From the NCBI GenBank assembly GCA_963722495.1, contig CAVRND010000011.1:248001-312000 (forward strand): a stretch of DNA of 64,000 bases, written 5' to 3'. The translations under genes were made by a program, and so were the position numbers. Shown in pieces: positions 8,521 through 17,614 of this stretch. How positions within the stretch are numbered: the first letter of the stretch is position 1; each line of letters starts with the position of its first letter. The notes beneath the pieces are model-generated. The model saw nothing but the letters and a program-made list of their open reading frames with translations, searched no databases and had not been told where the DNA came from. This stretch comes from Hyphomicrobium_A sp963722495 (GTDB lineage: Bacteria; Pseudomonadota; Alphaproteobacteria; Rhizobiales; Hyphomicrobiaceae).

Positions 8521-9675
8521 ATGATGAGTGACAGCCTACGCAGTCTTGCACTTTGCGTCGCGGCAGTTCTCGGGGTCTGCGCCGGGCCTGCGGCCGCCGT
8601 CATCACCGACGCGCCTGAGCCGGCGAAGCCCAGCAAAATCAAAGTCGAGACCTTCGCCAGCGGGCTCGAACATCCGTGGGGGATGCAGTTCCTTCCCGAC
8701 GGCCGGCTGCTGGTCACGGAGCGCCTGGGGCGTATGCGTCTCATCTCCAAGGACGGCAAACTTTCACCCGCCATCTTGGAGGGGTTGCCTGAAGTCGCCG
8801 CTGTCGGCCAGGGTGGCCTCCTCGACGTTCTGCTGGCGCCCGATTTTGCGACCAGCGGCACCATCTATCTCTCGTACGGAGAGCCGCGCGAGGACGGCAA
8901 GAACGGGACAAGCGTTGCGCGGGCCAAGCTCGTGTTCGAGGGCGACGGCGCGCGGCTAGAGGACCTCAAGGTCATCTTCCGTCAGCAGCCGGCAGCCGAC
9001 AGCGGCCACCATTTCGGCTCGCGCCTCGTCTGGGCCAAGGATGGCACGCTCTTCATCACCACAGGCGAGCGCAACAAGTTGCGCGCTGAATCGCAGAACC
9101 CGGCGAACGACATCGGCAAGATCATCCGCATCAACGCCGACGGCTCTATCCCGGCCGATAATCCGAAATTGCCCGGCTGGGCGCCGGAGGTGTGGTCGAT
9201 CGGGCATCGCAACGTGCAGGGCGCGGCGCTGCGGCCCGACACCGGCACGCTCTATACGGTCGAGCACGGCGCCCAGGGCGGCGATGAGCTGAATCACCCC
9301 GAGGCCGGAAAGAACTACGGCTGGCCGGTCATTACCTACGGGATCGACTACAGCGGCGCCAAGATCGGCGAAGGCAGCGAGAAGGAAGGCATGGAGCCGG
9401 CGGTCTATTTCTGGGTGCCGTCGATCGCCACTTCCGGGCTCGCCTTCTACACCGGCGACCTGTTTCCAGATTGGAAGGGCAACGCCTTCGTCGGCGCCCT
9501 CGCCGGCACGCAGGTGCAGCGCCTAGTCTTCGACGGCGATGACGTCGTAGCTGCCGAAACGCTGCTCGAGGACCAGGGCAAGCGCATCCGCGACGTGCGT
9601 CAGGGCCCCGATGGCGCGCTGTGGCTGCTCACCGACGACAGTGGCGAAGTCCTGCGCGTCGTCCCTGCAGAGTAA
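8521..9675 (+). CDS. PQQ-dependent sugar dehydrogenase (soluble glucose/sorbosone type)
   Basis: Predicted periplasmic six-bladed beta-propeller dehydrogenase of the Gdh/YliI family, oxidising aldoses with PQQ; the substrate cannot be told from sequence. 384 aa. Seen: an N-terminal signal peptide ending near AGPAAAV, then GLEHPWGMQFLPDGRLLVTE, GQGGLLDVLLAPDF, the HHFGSRLVW segment, and WSIGHRNVQGAALRP followed by VEHGAQGGDELN, all typical. A GAGGGA Shine-Dalgarno lies before the ATG at 8521. It stands alone between dapF and ffh. Confidence 0.9.
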   Translation: MMSDSLRSLALCVAAVLGVCAGPAAAVITDAPEPAKPSKIKVETFASGLEHPWGMQFLPDGRLLVTERLGRMRLISKDGKLSPAILEGLPEVAAVGQGGLLDVLLAPDFATSGTIYLSYGEPREDGKNGTSVARAKLVFEGDGARLEDLKVIFRQQPAADSGHHFGSRLVWAKDGTLFITTGERNKLRAESQNPANDIGKIIRINADGSIPADNPKLPGWAPEVWSIGHRNVQGAALRPDTGTLYTVEHGAQGGDELNHPEAGKNYGWPVITYGIDYSGAKIGEGSEKEGMEPAVYFWVPSIATSGLAFYTGDLFPDWKGNAFVGALAGTQVQRLVFDGDDVVAAETLLEDQGKRIRDVRQGPDGALWLLTDDSGEVLRVVPAE

Positions 9676-9784
9676 TGAGTCTGTGACGGCACGTCCGTGC
9701 CGCGCATGGAACCCTGGCGGATGGTTGCGACTTGAGGATAATGCAGAAGCGGACCAAGTCCGCAGCCATCCAGAGAGCGCGTTT

Positions 9785-10012
9785 ATGACGGATCATCTCA
9801 CCAACGATTTCCCGATCTCGCGGTCGAGCCGCCGGCTGCTGCAGCTATCGCTCATCACGCCGCGGCCTTGCCCCACGGGGGGCTGCATCTGCCTGACTGT
9901 TCCTGAGCGGCGTACTCTGCGCCGGGTCTCCAAAATCGTGCGGCAATGGCAACGCCGGCGGCGTCACCGGGCGCGGTTAATCGCCCGGGCCAGGGCGGAG
10001 GCCCGCAACTAG
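9785..10012 (+). CDS. possible small basic protein
   Basis: A 75-codon frame starting MTDHLTNDFPISR, with a PCPTGGCICL segment and a strongly Arg-rich C-terminal third. It lies in the 547-bp stretch between the sugar dehydrogenase and ffh, which otherwise shows nothing definite. No clear Shine-Dalgarno and no family recognised. Arg-rich composition can also arise by chance in GC-rich DNA, so this is tentative. Confidence 0.3.
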   Translation: MTDHLTNDFPISRSSRRLLQLSLITPRPCPTGGCICLTVPERRTLRRVSKIVRQWQRRRRHRARLIARARAEARN

Positions 10013-10222
10013 TCCATCTGGGCCGCAGACAGGGCTCCGGTTGACATTTTGGCCCCCCGCGGGGCATTGTCCGCGCCAATCACGACGGCCCTGACCTCAG
10101 AGCCGCCGCCCTGCCCGCGCTGACGCGTGAGGCCGGGAGGTCAACATCCGCCAGCGCGTTGCGCCCGCGGGTGCGATTTCGTTTTGCGCATGCGGATCCC
10201 TCCGCGCCAGTGAAGGACGAGA

Positions 10223-11812
10223 ATGTTTCAATCGCTGTCAGATCGCCTGTCCGGCATTCTAGACAAGCTGACCCGCCGCGGTGCGCTCACCGAGAGCGAC
10301 GTCGGCGAGGCGATGCGCGAGGTGCGCCGTGCCCTGCTCGAGGCGGACGTCGCCCTCGATGTGGTGCGCGACTTCGTCGACAAGGTGAAGGCCAAGGCGA
10401 TCGGCCAGGAGGTCCTGCGCTCGATCACGCCAGGCCAGATGGTGATCAAGATCGTCAATGACGAGCTGGTCGCCATGCTCGGCTCCGACAGCGCCGCCAT
10501 CGACCTGCATGCGGCGCCACCCATCGCCATGATGATGGTCGGCCTGCAGGGCTCAGGCAAGACGACGACGACGGCGAAGATCGCCAAGCGGCTCACCGAC
10601 CGCGACAAGAAGAAAGTTCTGATGGCGTCGCTCGACACGCGGCGTCCGGCTGCCCAGGAGCAGCTGCGCGTGCTCGGCGAGCAAACCGGCGTCGACACGC
10701 TGGCGATCGTTGCCGGCCAGACGCCGCAGCAGATCGCCAAGCGCGCCCTCGAGGCCGCACGCCTCGGCGGCTATGACGTTGTGCTGCTCGATACCGCCGG
10801 CCGCATTCATATCGACGAAGACCTGATGCGTGAATCCGTCGAGGTGCGCGACATCGCGCGCCCGCACGAAACGCTGCTGGTCGCCGATAGCCTCACCGGC
10901 CAGGACGCCGTCAACGTCGCCAAGGCGTTCGACGAGCGCGTCGGCATTACCGGCATCGTGCTGACGCGTGCCGACGGCGACGCGCGCGGTGGCGCCGCCC
11001 TCTCCATGCGCGCCGTCACCGGCAAGCCGATCAAGCTGCTCGGCGTCGGCGAGAAGTGGGACGCGCTGGAAGACTTCCACCCGGCCCGCGTCGCCTCGCG
11101 CATCCTCGGCATGGGCGACGTCGTTTCGCTGGTCGAGAAGGCGGCGCAGACGATCGACGTCGAGAAGGCGCACAAGATCGCCGAGAAGATGAAGAAGGGC
11201 GTCTTCGATCTCGACGATATGGCCGAGCAACTGAAGCAGATGCAGCGCATCGGCGGCATGTCGGGGGTTCTCGGCATGATGCCCGGCATGGGCAAGATCC
11301 GCTCGCAGATCGCCGACGCCAACATCGACGACAGCATCCTCAAGCGTCAGCACGCCATCATCACCTCGATGACGCCGCACGAGCGGCGCAACCCCAAGGT
11401 GCTCGACGCGCGCCGCAAGCGCCGCATCGCGGCCGGCTCCGGCACCAAGGTCGAGGACATCAACAAGCTCGTCAAAATGCACCGCCAGATGGCGGACATG
11501 ATGAAGTCCATGGGCCGCAACAAGGGCATGCTCAACAAGCTCGTCGGCGCTGGCGGGCGTGGCGCGGCACCTAGTGAAGCTGAACTGGCGGCCATGCAGG
11601 ACGAACTCGCCAGGCTCGATCCGAAGGCGCTCGAGCAACTGCCGCAAGACCTCAAGGACGCGCTGCCCAAGGGCATGTCGACCAAAGGTATTCCCGGCCT
11701 CGGAGGCGGCATGATGCCGAAGCTTCCGGGCCTGGGCGCAGGGCTGCCCGGATTGGGCGGCGGCCTGCCGAAGATTCCCCGGCTTGCCGGGAAAGAAGAA
11801 GTAGAGATCTGA
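10223..11812 (+). CDS. ffh: signal recognition particle protein Ffh
   Basis: The SRP54 homologue that binds signal sequences and SRP RNA. 529 aa. Seen: helical N domain, then GLQGSGKTTTTAKIA (P-loop), ASLDTRRPAAQEQL, VVLLDTAGRIHID and LTRADGDARGGAALS in the G domain, followed by a methionine-rich M domain with GGMSGVLGMMPGMGK and the RNA-binding RRKRRIAAGSGTKVEDINKL. The C-terminus is a Gly/Pro/Leu-rich tail typical of alphaproteobacterial Ffh. rpsP follows 28 bp downstream. Confidence 0.97.
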   Translation: MFQSLSDRLSGILDKLTRRGALTESDVGEAMREVRRALLEADVALDVVRDFVDKVKAKAIGQEVLRSITPGQMVIKIVNDELVAMLGSDSAAIDLHAAPPIAMMMVGLQGSGKTTTTAKIAKRLTDRDKKKVLMASLDTRRPAAQEQLRVLGEQTGVDTLAIVAGQTPQQIAKRALEAARLGGYDVVLLDTAGRIHIDEDLMRESVEVRDIARPHETLLVADSLTGQDAVNVAKAFDERVGITGIVLTRADGDARGGAALSMRAVTGKPIKLLGVGEKWDALEDFHPARVASRILGMGDVVSLVEKAAQTIDVEKAHKIAEKMKKGVFDLDDMAEQLKQMQRIGGMSGVLGMMPGMGKIRSQIADANIDDSILKRQHAIITSMTPHERRNPKVLDARRKRRIAAGSGTKVEDINKLVKMHRQMADMMKSMGRNKGMLNKLVGAGGRGAAPSEAELAAMQDELARLDPKALEQLPQDLKDALPKGMSTKGIPGLGGGMMPKLPGLGAGLPGLGGGLPKIPRLAGKEEVEI

Positions 11813-11840
11813 CCAACAACTCAACGAAGGAACTAAACCG

Positions 11841-12233
11841 ATGTCCGTGAAGATCCGCCTGTCGCGCGGTGGCGCCAAGAAGCGCCCGTACTACTACGTC
11901 GTTGTCGCCCACACGGCCTCGCCCCGCGATGGCCGTTACATCGAGCAGATCGGCACTTTCAATCCGATGCTCAAGAAGGACGACGAGACGCGCGTGAAGC
12001 TCGAGCTCGAGCGCTGCAAGTACTGGCTCGGCGTCGGCGCTCAGCCCACCGATCGCGTCGCCCGTCTGCTTGACGCCGCCGGCCTGATGAAGCGCACCGC
12101 CTCGAACAACCCCGAGAAGTCGAAGCCGAAGAAGAAGCGCCTCGAGCGCGAGGCTGCCCAGGCCGAGAAGGCCAAGAAGGCCTCCGAGGCGGCTGCTGCC
12201 GCGGCTGCCGCTCCCGCCGAACCGGCCGAGTAA
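11841..12233 (+). CDS. rpsP: 30S ribosomal protein S16
   Basis: 130 aa. The core MSVKIRLSRGGAKKRPYYYV and DGRYIEQIGTFNPM is diagnostic. After about residue 85 there is an Ala/Lys/Glu-rich tail, frequent in alphaproteobacterial S16. AAGGA precedes the start. It sits between ffh and rimM, but a GrlR-like gene intervenes before rimM. Confidence 0.96.
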   Translation: MSVKIRLSRGGAKKRPYYYVVVAHTASPRDGRYIEQIGTFNPMLKKDDETRVKLELERCKYWLGVGAQPTDRVARLLDAAGLMKRTASNNPEKSKPKKKRLEREAAQAEKAKKASEAAAAAAAAPAEPAE

Positions 12234-12337
12234 TATCGCAATCGGCGCGTGCCGCTAACCGGCCGTTCAATCCTGCCGTGTCATTGATCCTCTCGTGCGA
12301 GGCCGCGTTTCCCGCGCCTCGCCGAGGGGACATCGGA

Positions 12338-12697
12338 ATGCTTGAGGACGGGATCTACGGGTTGCGCTTTGCGGCGTCGCACGACGGCGAGCCGGAGGAC
12401 GGCAGCGGGCTGGCTGTGCTGCGCGAAGGCAAGGTGCTGGGTTCGGACCCAATGGGCGCGGTGTTCACCGGCTCCTACGAATTCGACCCGGCGCGGCAGC
12501 TCAACAAGGTCCGCCTGCGGCTCGACATCCCGGCCGACGGGGTGCTCGTCACCGGCTTTTCCGCTGGCCCGGCCGGCGCCACCTTGGATATCGTCGGCGC
12601 CTTCGCGACTGCGTCGGCCGAGACGACAGCGTTTCTCCAGATCGCCGGCGCTCCGGTGGGCGTGCAGATCAGGTATCTGGGGCCGCTTCCAAATTAG
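12338..12697 (+). CDS. small GrlR-like domain protein
   Basis: 119 aa, short beta-rich sequence: MLEDGIYGLRFAASHDGEPE, GSGLAVLREGKVLGSDPMGA, VFTGSYEFDP. The D-G-Y/GxGxxVLxxGxxxGxDxxGxxFTGSY pattern resembles the GrlR/negative-regulator domain that also occurs in small stand-alone proteins of Rhizobiales. A GAGGGGA Shine-Dalgarno is spaced 7 nt from the ATG at 12338; an upstream in-frame ATG at 12278 is less likely. Its place between rpsP and rimM, 18 bp before rimM, suggests co-transcription with translation genes. Function unknown. Confidence 0.6.
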   Translation: MLEDGIYGLRFAASHDGEPEDGSGLAVLREGKVLGSDPMGAVFTGSYEFDPARQLNKVRLRLDIPADGVLVTGFSAGPAGATLDIVGAFATASAETTAFLQIAGAPVGVQIRYLGPLPN

Positions 12698-12715
12698 GAC
12701 AGATCGACTGGGCCG

Positions 12716-13270
12716 ATGACAGAAAAAGCTCAGCGCATTCTTCTCGGTCGTATCGTCGGCGCGCACGGTATCCGCGGCGACGTGGTGATCGACAGCTACG
12801 CCGGGGAGCCCGGCAACATCGGCGCCTATGGCCCCCTATCGTCCGAGGACGGCTCCAAGCAGCTCACCATAAAAGTGGTGCGCGTGATGCCGAAGGGGGT
12901 CGTTGCGCGCGTTGCCGGCGTCGCCGATCGCAATGGCGCCGAGGCGTTGAAAGGCACCGCGCTTTACGTGGCGCGCGATCGCTTGCCGGAGACGGGCGAG
13001 GACGAATTCTACTACGCCGATCTGGCCGGCCTGCGGGCCGACAACGAGGCCGGCGAGCGCATAGGGTCCGTGGTTGCCATGCAGAATTACGGTGCCGGCG
13101 ATCTGCTTGAGGTGCGCCTCGACGGCCAAGCCATCACCGAGCTGCTGCCCTTCACCGACGCATTCGTGCCGATCGTCGACGTCGCGGGCGGACGTGTCGT
13201 CGTCGTCATGCCGGCCTCGACGCCGGACGACGACGAGGAAGGCGACGCCGGAGAAGGCGAGACCGGCTAG
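12716..13270 (+). CDS. rimM: 16S rRNA processing protein RimM
   Basis: Late 30S assembly factor. 184 aa. Seen: ILLGRIVGAHGIRGDVVI at the N-terminus, FYYADLAGLRA of the PRC-barrel linker, and ELLPFTDAFVPIVDVAGGRV. The C-terminus ends in an acidic tail. The expected next gene, trmD, is not here but at 59-60 kb. The TAG stop shares the palindrome CTAG (13267-13270) with the stop of the convergent UbiH-like gene. Confidence 0.95.
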   Translation: MTEKAQRILLGRIVGAHGIRGDVVIDSYAGEPGNIGAYGPLSSEDGSKQLTIKVVRVMPKGVVARVAGVADRNGAEALKGTALYVARDRLPETGEDEFYYADLAGLRADNEAGERIGSVVAMQNYGAGDLLEVRLDGQAITELLPFTDAFVPIVDVAGGRVVVVMPASTPDDDEEGDAGEGETG

Positions 13271-14518
13271 ATCGGCTCGCCCTTGAGCAGGCGCGGCAGA
13301 TCGCCGGTCAGTCCGGCCGCTTCGCTGACAAAGAAGCGCTTCAGCGCCGGGATGCGATCGACGACGCCAAGGCCCACCTCGCGCGCCGAACGCAGCAGAG
13401 TCGCGTCGCTGGCGAACAGGCGGTTGATGCCGTCGAACGTCGCCGCTGAGACGGCAGAATCGAAGCGCCGCCAGCGCTCATAGCGGCTCAGCGCCTGCGC
13501 GTCGCCGGCATCGAAGCCGACCCGCACGCTATCGGCGATCACCTCGACCAGCGCCGCCACATCACGGAAAGCCAGATTGAGCCCCTGCCCCGCCAGCGGG
13601 TGCACGCCGTGCGCCGCGTCGCCGACCAGCGCAAAGCGCGGGCCGACGTAGCGGCGCGCAAGGTGCAGCTCTAGCGGCCAGGACTGGCGCGGGCCATCCA
13701 GCGCGATGGCGCCGAGCTTGCCGCCGAACCGCTGCTCGACCTCGGCCAGGAAGCCGGCGTCGTCAAGCGCCAGAATGCGTGCGGCCTCGCGCGCCTCCTC
13801 AGTCCACGTGATGCACGAGCGGTTGCCGGTCAGCGGCAGGATGGCGAACGGCCCGGCGGGCAGGAAGTGCTGTACGGCGCGTCCGCCGTGCGGGCGATCG
13901 TGGCGCACGGTGGTGACGATGCCCGTCTGCGCATAGTTCCAGCCGATGACCTTGATGCCGGCCGCTTCCCGCAGAGGCGACTTGCGTCCGTCCGCGGCAA
14001 CGACCAGCGAGGCGATGATCTCCCCTCCATCGGCAAGCTGCAACTGCGCGCCCGTCTCGTCGGCGGTGAAGCCTGTGGCCGCGGCCGGCGCCAGCATGGT
14101 GATGGAGGAGAGGCTCGCGGCCCTGGCGCGCAGCGCCGCGGTCAGCGGACCGACCGGCACGATGTAGGTCGCCGGCTCGCCGCTCTCGGTCGTGTTGTCG
14201 TAGGCCAGCAGGACCGGCCGCACGCCGGCTTCGAGGCTCGAGTCCGTGATGTCGATGCCGCCTGACGGGCTGCGCGTGCTCGGCGACGGCCGGCCAAACA
14301 CCGATGGCCTCCAGCAGGTGCTTCGACGCCGCGGACAGCGCAAAGGCGCGCGCGTCGGGGCGCGCCGCCGTGTCGGCGAGGCGATCGATCAACGCGATGC
14401 GGAAGCTCGGCCCGAGCGCGTCGCTCAGCGCGCACGCCAGGGCGAGCCCGGCGAAGCTGGCGCCCGAGATTGCGACATCGAAGCGGGCGGCCTCTTGCGG
14501 CATGTCGCGTCCGGTCAT
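13267..14518 (-). CDS. UbiH/UbiF-like FAD-dependent hydroxylase (one frameshift)
   Basis: Class A flavin monooxygenase of the ubiquinone-biosynthesis hydroxylase type. The N-terminal part has the FAD-binding VAISGASFAGLALACALSD and DARAFALSAAS; the C-terminal part has VVAADGRKSPLREAAG (DG motif) and FALVGDAAHGVHPLAGQGLN (GD motif). The two lie in different frames joined near 14260-14270, where one extra base explains the shift (...AQPV then GIDITDSS). Apart from that the protein would be about 416 aa, full length. I treat the break as a sequence error. tesB diverges from its start. Confidence 0.85.
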
Positions 14519-14604
14519 CTGCGTTAAGTTCCAATGCCTAAAATGACTGGCAGCGCCCTAACCTATGCCAGCCTTGCTTACCCTTCCACCATTCGCGAGG
14601 ACAC

Positions 14605-15504
14605 ATGCCGAACGACGATGCCGCGCCGCAAGCTGCGTTGGACGCCCTCCTCGCCACCCTCGACCTCGAACCGCTGGAGGACAACCTGTTCCGCGGCCCG
14701 CGCGGCAACGAGGGCTGGCAGCGCGTCTTCGGCGGCCAGGTGCTGGGGCAGGCGCTGATGGCGGCGGCGCGCACGGTGGATCCCAGCCGGCCGGTGCACT
14801 CGCTGCACGGCTACTTCCTGCTCGCCGGCGACCCCTCGCGGCCCATCGTCTACGACGTCGAGCGCATTCGCGACGGCGGCAGCTTCACCACCCGTCGCGT
14901 CAAGGCGATCCAGCACGGCCGGCCGATCTTCTCCATGAGCTGCTCGTTCCACAAGGCGGAGCCCGGCTTCGACCACCAAGCGCCGATGCCGGATGTGCCG
15001 CCGCCCGAGCAACTGCCGAACCCGAAGGACATCATCGGGCAGCTGATCGATGCGCTGCCCGAAAGCATGCGCAGCTACTGGAGCCGCGAGCGGCCGATCG
15101 ACATGCGCGTCGTCGATGTCTCGCGCTACCTCACCCGCGATAAGAAGACCCCGCTGCAGCACATCTGGATCAGGGCCAACGGGCGCCTGCCGGACGATCC
15201 GGCCGTGCACCAGGCCGTGCTTGCCTATGCATCCGACTTCACGCTGCTCGACACGGCGCTGATCGCCCACGGCAAGCTGCTGTTCGACGCCGACGTACAA
15301 CTCGCCAGCCTCGACCACGCCCTCTGGTACCACCGGCCGTTCCGCGCCGACGAATGGCTGCTCTATGTGCAGGACAGCCCCAATGCCTACGGAGCGCGCG
15401 GGTTCTGCCGGGGCAGCATCTTCAGCCGCGACGGGACTTTGATCGCCTCGGTCGTCCAAGAGGGCCTGATGCGGCAGCGGCACTCGGATTTCGTGCCCAA
15501 TTGA
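14605..15504 (+). CDS. tesB: acyl-CoA thioesterase II
   Basis: Hydrolyses medium- and long-chain acyl-CoA; double hot-dog fold. 299 aa. Seen: LEDNLFRGPRGNEGWQRVFG, GGQVLGQALMAAARTV, HSLHGYFLLAGDPSRPIVYD, GGSFTTRRVKAIQHGRPIF, and in the second hot-dog ASDFTLLDTAL and SLDHALWYHRPF with the catalytic Asp region. It precedes glnK-amtB, a neighbourhood common in Rhizobiales. Confidence 0.95.
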   Translation: MPNDDAAPQAALDALLATLDLEPLEDNLFRGPRGNEGWQRVFGGQVLGQALMAAARTVDPSRPVHSLHGYFLLAGDPSRPIVYDVERIRDGGSFTTRRVKAIQHGRPIFSMSCSFHKAEPGFDHQAPMPDVPPPEQLPNPKDIIGQLIDALPESMRSYWSRERPIDMRVVDVSRYLTRDKKTPLQHIWIRANGRLPDDPAVHQAVLAYASDFTLLDTALIAHGKLLFDADVQLASLDHALWYHRPFRADEWLLYVQDSPNAYGARGFCRGSIFSRDGTLIASVVQEGLMRQRHSDFVPN

Positions 15505-15554
15505 TGGGCAGTCGCCATCAATTGCTCAACGGACGGGCACAATTGACCCCCATT

Positions 15555-15572
15555 TTGGCAGGGCGCCTGCAA
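15555..15572 (+). promoter_or_regulatory. candidate sigma-54 promoter for glnK-amtB
   Basis: TTGGCAGGGCGCCTGCAA has GG and GC at the -24/-12 spacing of sigma-54 promoters (consensus TGGCACG-N4-TTGCA), with two mismatches. It lies about 180 bp upstream of the glnK start. glnK-amtB operons are usually NtrC/sigma-54 controlled, which supports the reading. Confidence 0.4.
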
Positions 15573-15625
15573 TCTCGGCACCATTTCTCTCAGCGAATCC
15601 AAATGGTTGCTTAGGCATCGCCAGG

Positions 15626-15642
15626 TTGGCACGCGTCTTGAC
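15626..15642 (+). promoter_or_regulatory. second sigma-54-like site upstream of glnK
   Basis: TTGGCACGCGTCTTGAC has a perfect -24 half (TGGCACG) but TTGA instead of TTGC at -12. It lies 111 bp before the glnK ATG. It is an alternative to the site at 15555; only one may be used. Confidence 0.3.
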
Positions 15643-15752
15643 TCCGTCTTACACGGCGCTTGCGACCTGCCCAGGGAGTCGGAGCCAAAAACGACGGCGA
15701 ATTGTCCGCTGCCTTACTGGCGGATGCGTCGCGGGGAGAAAGAGGGATCTGC

Positions 15753-16091
15753 ATGAAGTTGATCACGGCAATCATCAAACCTTTCAAGCTCGAGGAGGTC
15801 CGCACCGCGCTGACCGATCTCGGCCTGCAGGGGATGACGGTCACTGAGGTTAAGGGCTACGGACGACAGAAGGGCCACACCGAGATCTATCGCGGCGCGG
15901 AATACGCCGTGAGCTTTCTTCCGAAGATCAAAGTGGAGGTCGTCGTCCCGTCGGCTCAGGTCGACAAGGCGCTGGAGGCTATCCAACGCGCCGCCAAGAC
16001 CGGCCAGATCGGCGACGGCAAGATCTTCGTCTCTCCCATCGAGCATACGGTCCGCATCCGGACCGGCGAGGCAGACGACAACGCGCTTTAA
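15753..16091 (+). CDS. glnK: nitrogen regulatory protein P-II
   Basis: 112 aa trimeric signal protein that integrates 2-oxoglutarate, ATP/ADP and uridylylation, and gates AmtB. Seen: MKLITAIIKPFKLEEVRTAL, the T-loop GYGRQKGHTEIYRGAEY with the uridylylated Tyr, the B-loop KTGQIGDGKIFV, and VRIRTGE. Start chosen at ATG 15753 behind a GGAGAAAGAGGGA stretch. It lies 59 bp upstream of amtB, so it is named glnK rather than glnB on context. Confidence 0.95.
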   Translation: MKLITAIIKPFKLEEVRTALTDLGLQGMTVTEVKGYGRQKGHTEIYRGAEYAVSFLPKIKVEVVVPSAQVDKALEAIQRAAKTGQIGDGKIFVSPIEHTVRIRTGEADDNAL

Positions 16092-16150
16092 GCGGGCTTG
16101 GTCCGGAAGGGCGAGGTCCAAGTACTACTGGAAGGGAAGGGGAGTTTAAG

Positions 16151-17476
16151 ATGAACTTCAACGGACTAAAAAGATTGGCAACGTCCGCCTGTGCGGCCGC
16201 TGCACTCTACGCCGGATCCGCACTGCCCAGCTTGGCGCAGGACGCGGCTCCGGCGCCGACGCTCAATTCGGGCGACACGGCGTGGATGCTCGTGTCCACC
16301 GTGCTCGTCCTCATGATGGCGATTCCGGGCCTGGCGCTGTTCTACGGCGGCATGGTGCGCAAGAAGAACGTGCTGTCGGTCCTGATGGCGACGTTCGCCA
16401 CGATCTGCTTGCTGTCCGTCCTCTGGTTGCGTCGCCGGCTACTCGCTCGCCTTCACCGACGGCGGCGAATACCAGCCCTACATCGGCGGCCTCGAGCAAG
16501 GCCCTGCTTGCCGGCGTCGGCAAGGACAGCCTGCAGGGCACCATCCCTGAGCTCGTCTTCATCACCTTCCAGATGACCTTCGCCATCATCACGCCGGCGC
16601 TGATCATCGGCGCAATCGTCGACCGCATGAAGTTCTCCGCGCTTCTGATCTTCATGACGGTCTGGATGCTCGTCGTCTACGTCCCGGTCTGCCATTGGGT
16701 GTGGGGCGGCGGCTTCCTCGGCTGGCGACGGCGTCCTCGACTTCGCCGGCGGCACGGTCGTTCACATCAACGCCGGCATCGCCGGTCTCGTCGCCTGCCT
16801 CGTCCTCGGACGTCGCACCGGCTACGGCACCGAAAGCATGGCGCCCTTCAACCTCGTCCTCACCCTGATCGGCGCCTCGCTGCTGTGGGTCGGCTGGTTC
16901 GGCTTCAACGCCGGTTCGGCTGCTCGCCGCTGGCTCGGGCTGCCGGCGTTGCCATGGCCACGACGCAGATCGCCACTGCCATGGCCGCGCTCGCTTGGAT
17001 GTTCTCCGAGTGGCTCGTCCACGGTAAGCCGAGCCTGCTCGGCATCGCCTCCGGCGCCATTGCCGGCCTCGTCGCCATCACGCCGGCTTGCGGCTTCGTC
17101 GATCCCAAGGGCGCGCTCGTCATCGGCGCGGCTGCCGGCGTCGGCTGCTACATCTGCTCGACGGGCCTCAAGAAGATGCTGGGCTATGACGACAGCCTCG
17201 ACGTCTTCGGCGTTCACGGCATCGGCGGCATCATCGGCGCCATCCTGACCGGCGTGTTCGCCGTCGAGGCTTCGGGCGGCAAGGCCGGCCTGCTCGAGGG
17301 CAACTTCGCTCAGGTTCCGATCCAGGTGTACGGCGTGCTCGCCACCGTCGCCTGGTGCGGCCGTCGCCACCTTCGTGATCCTGATCATCCTGAAGTACAC
17401 GATCGGCATTCGCGTCAGCGAGGCCGCCGAGGTCGAAGGCCTCGACGTCGCGCTGCACGGCGAGTCCGTTCAGTAA
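16151..17476 (+). CDS. amtB: ammonium transporter (six single-base insertions as read)
   Basis: Inner-membrane ammonium channel partnered with GlnK. N-terminus MNFNGLKRLATSACAAAALY is a signal sequence, followed by SGDTAWMLVSTVLVLMMAIP and LALFYGGMVRKKNVLSVLM. Conserved blocks then alternate among three frames: FTDGGEYQPYIGGL, FITFQMTFAIITPALIIGAI, LDFAGGTVVHINAGIAGL, GWFGFNAGSA, VFGVHGIGGIIGAIL, ending ALHGESVQ. Six one-base insertions (near 16427, 16493, 16724, 16920, 16938 and 17362) restore one continuous protein of about 439 aa, returning to the starting frame. Every block is well conserved, so error is more likely than decay. Confidence 0.85.
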
Positions 17477-17614
17477 GCCACACTGCGGGTCGCGGGCCGG
17501 TCATCCGGCTCGCGGCTCGCGAACGTCTCCCGAGCGTGCGCCTTCCCCTAGGCGTGCTCCAAACTCGGCCCGGTGCTTCGGCATTTCGGGCCGTTTTTTT
17601 ATGCGGCGCAGCGG

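Noticed and set aside
10085..10200. Possible SRP (4.5S) RNA gene upstream of ffh
   Set aside because: The conserved GGAAGG/AGCAGCC core of bacterial SRP RNA is not present in this stretch.
16151..17476. Programmed frameshifting in amtB
   Set aside because: Six insertions in different sequence contexts, with no shared slippery site, and similar breaks in many other genes, point to sequence error.
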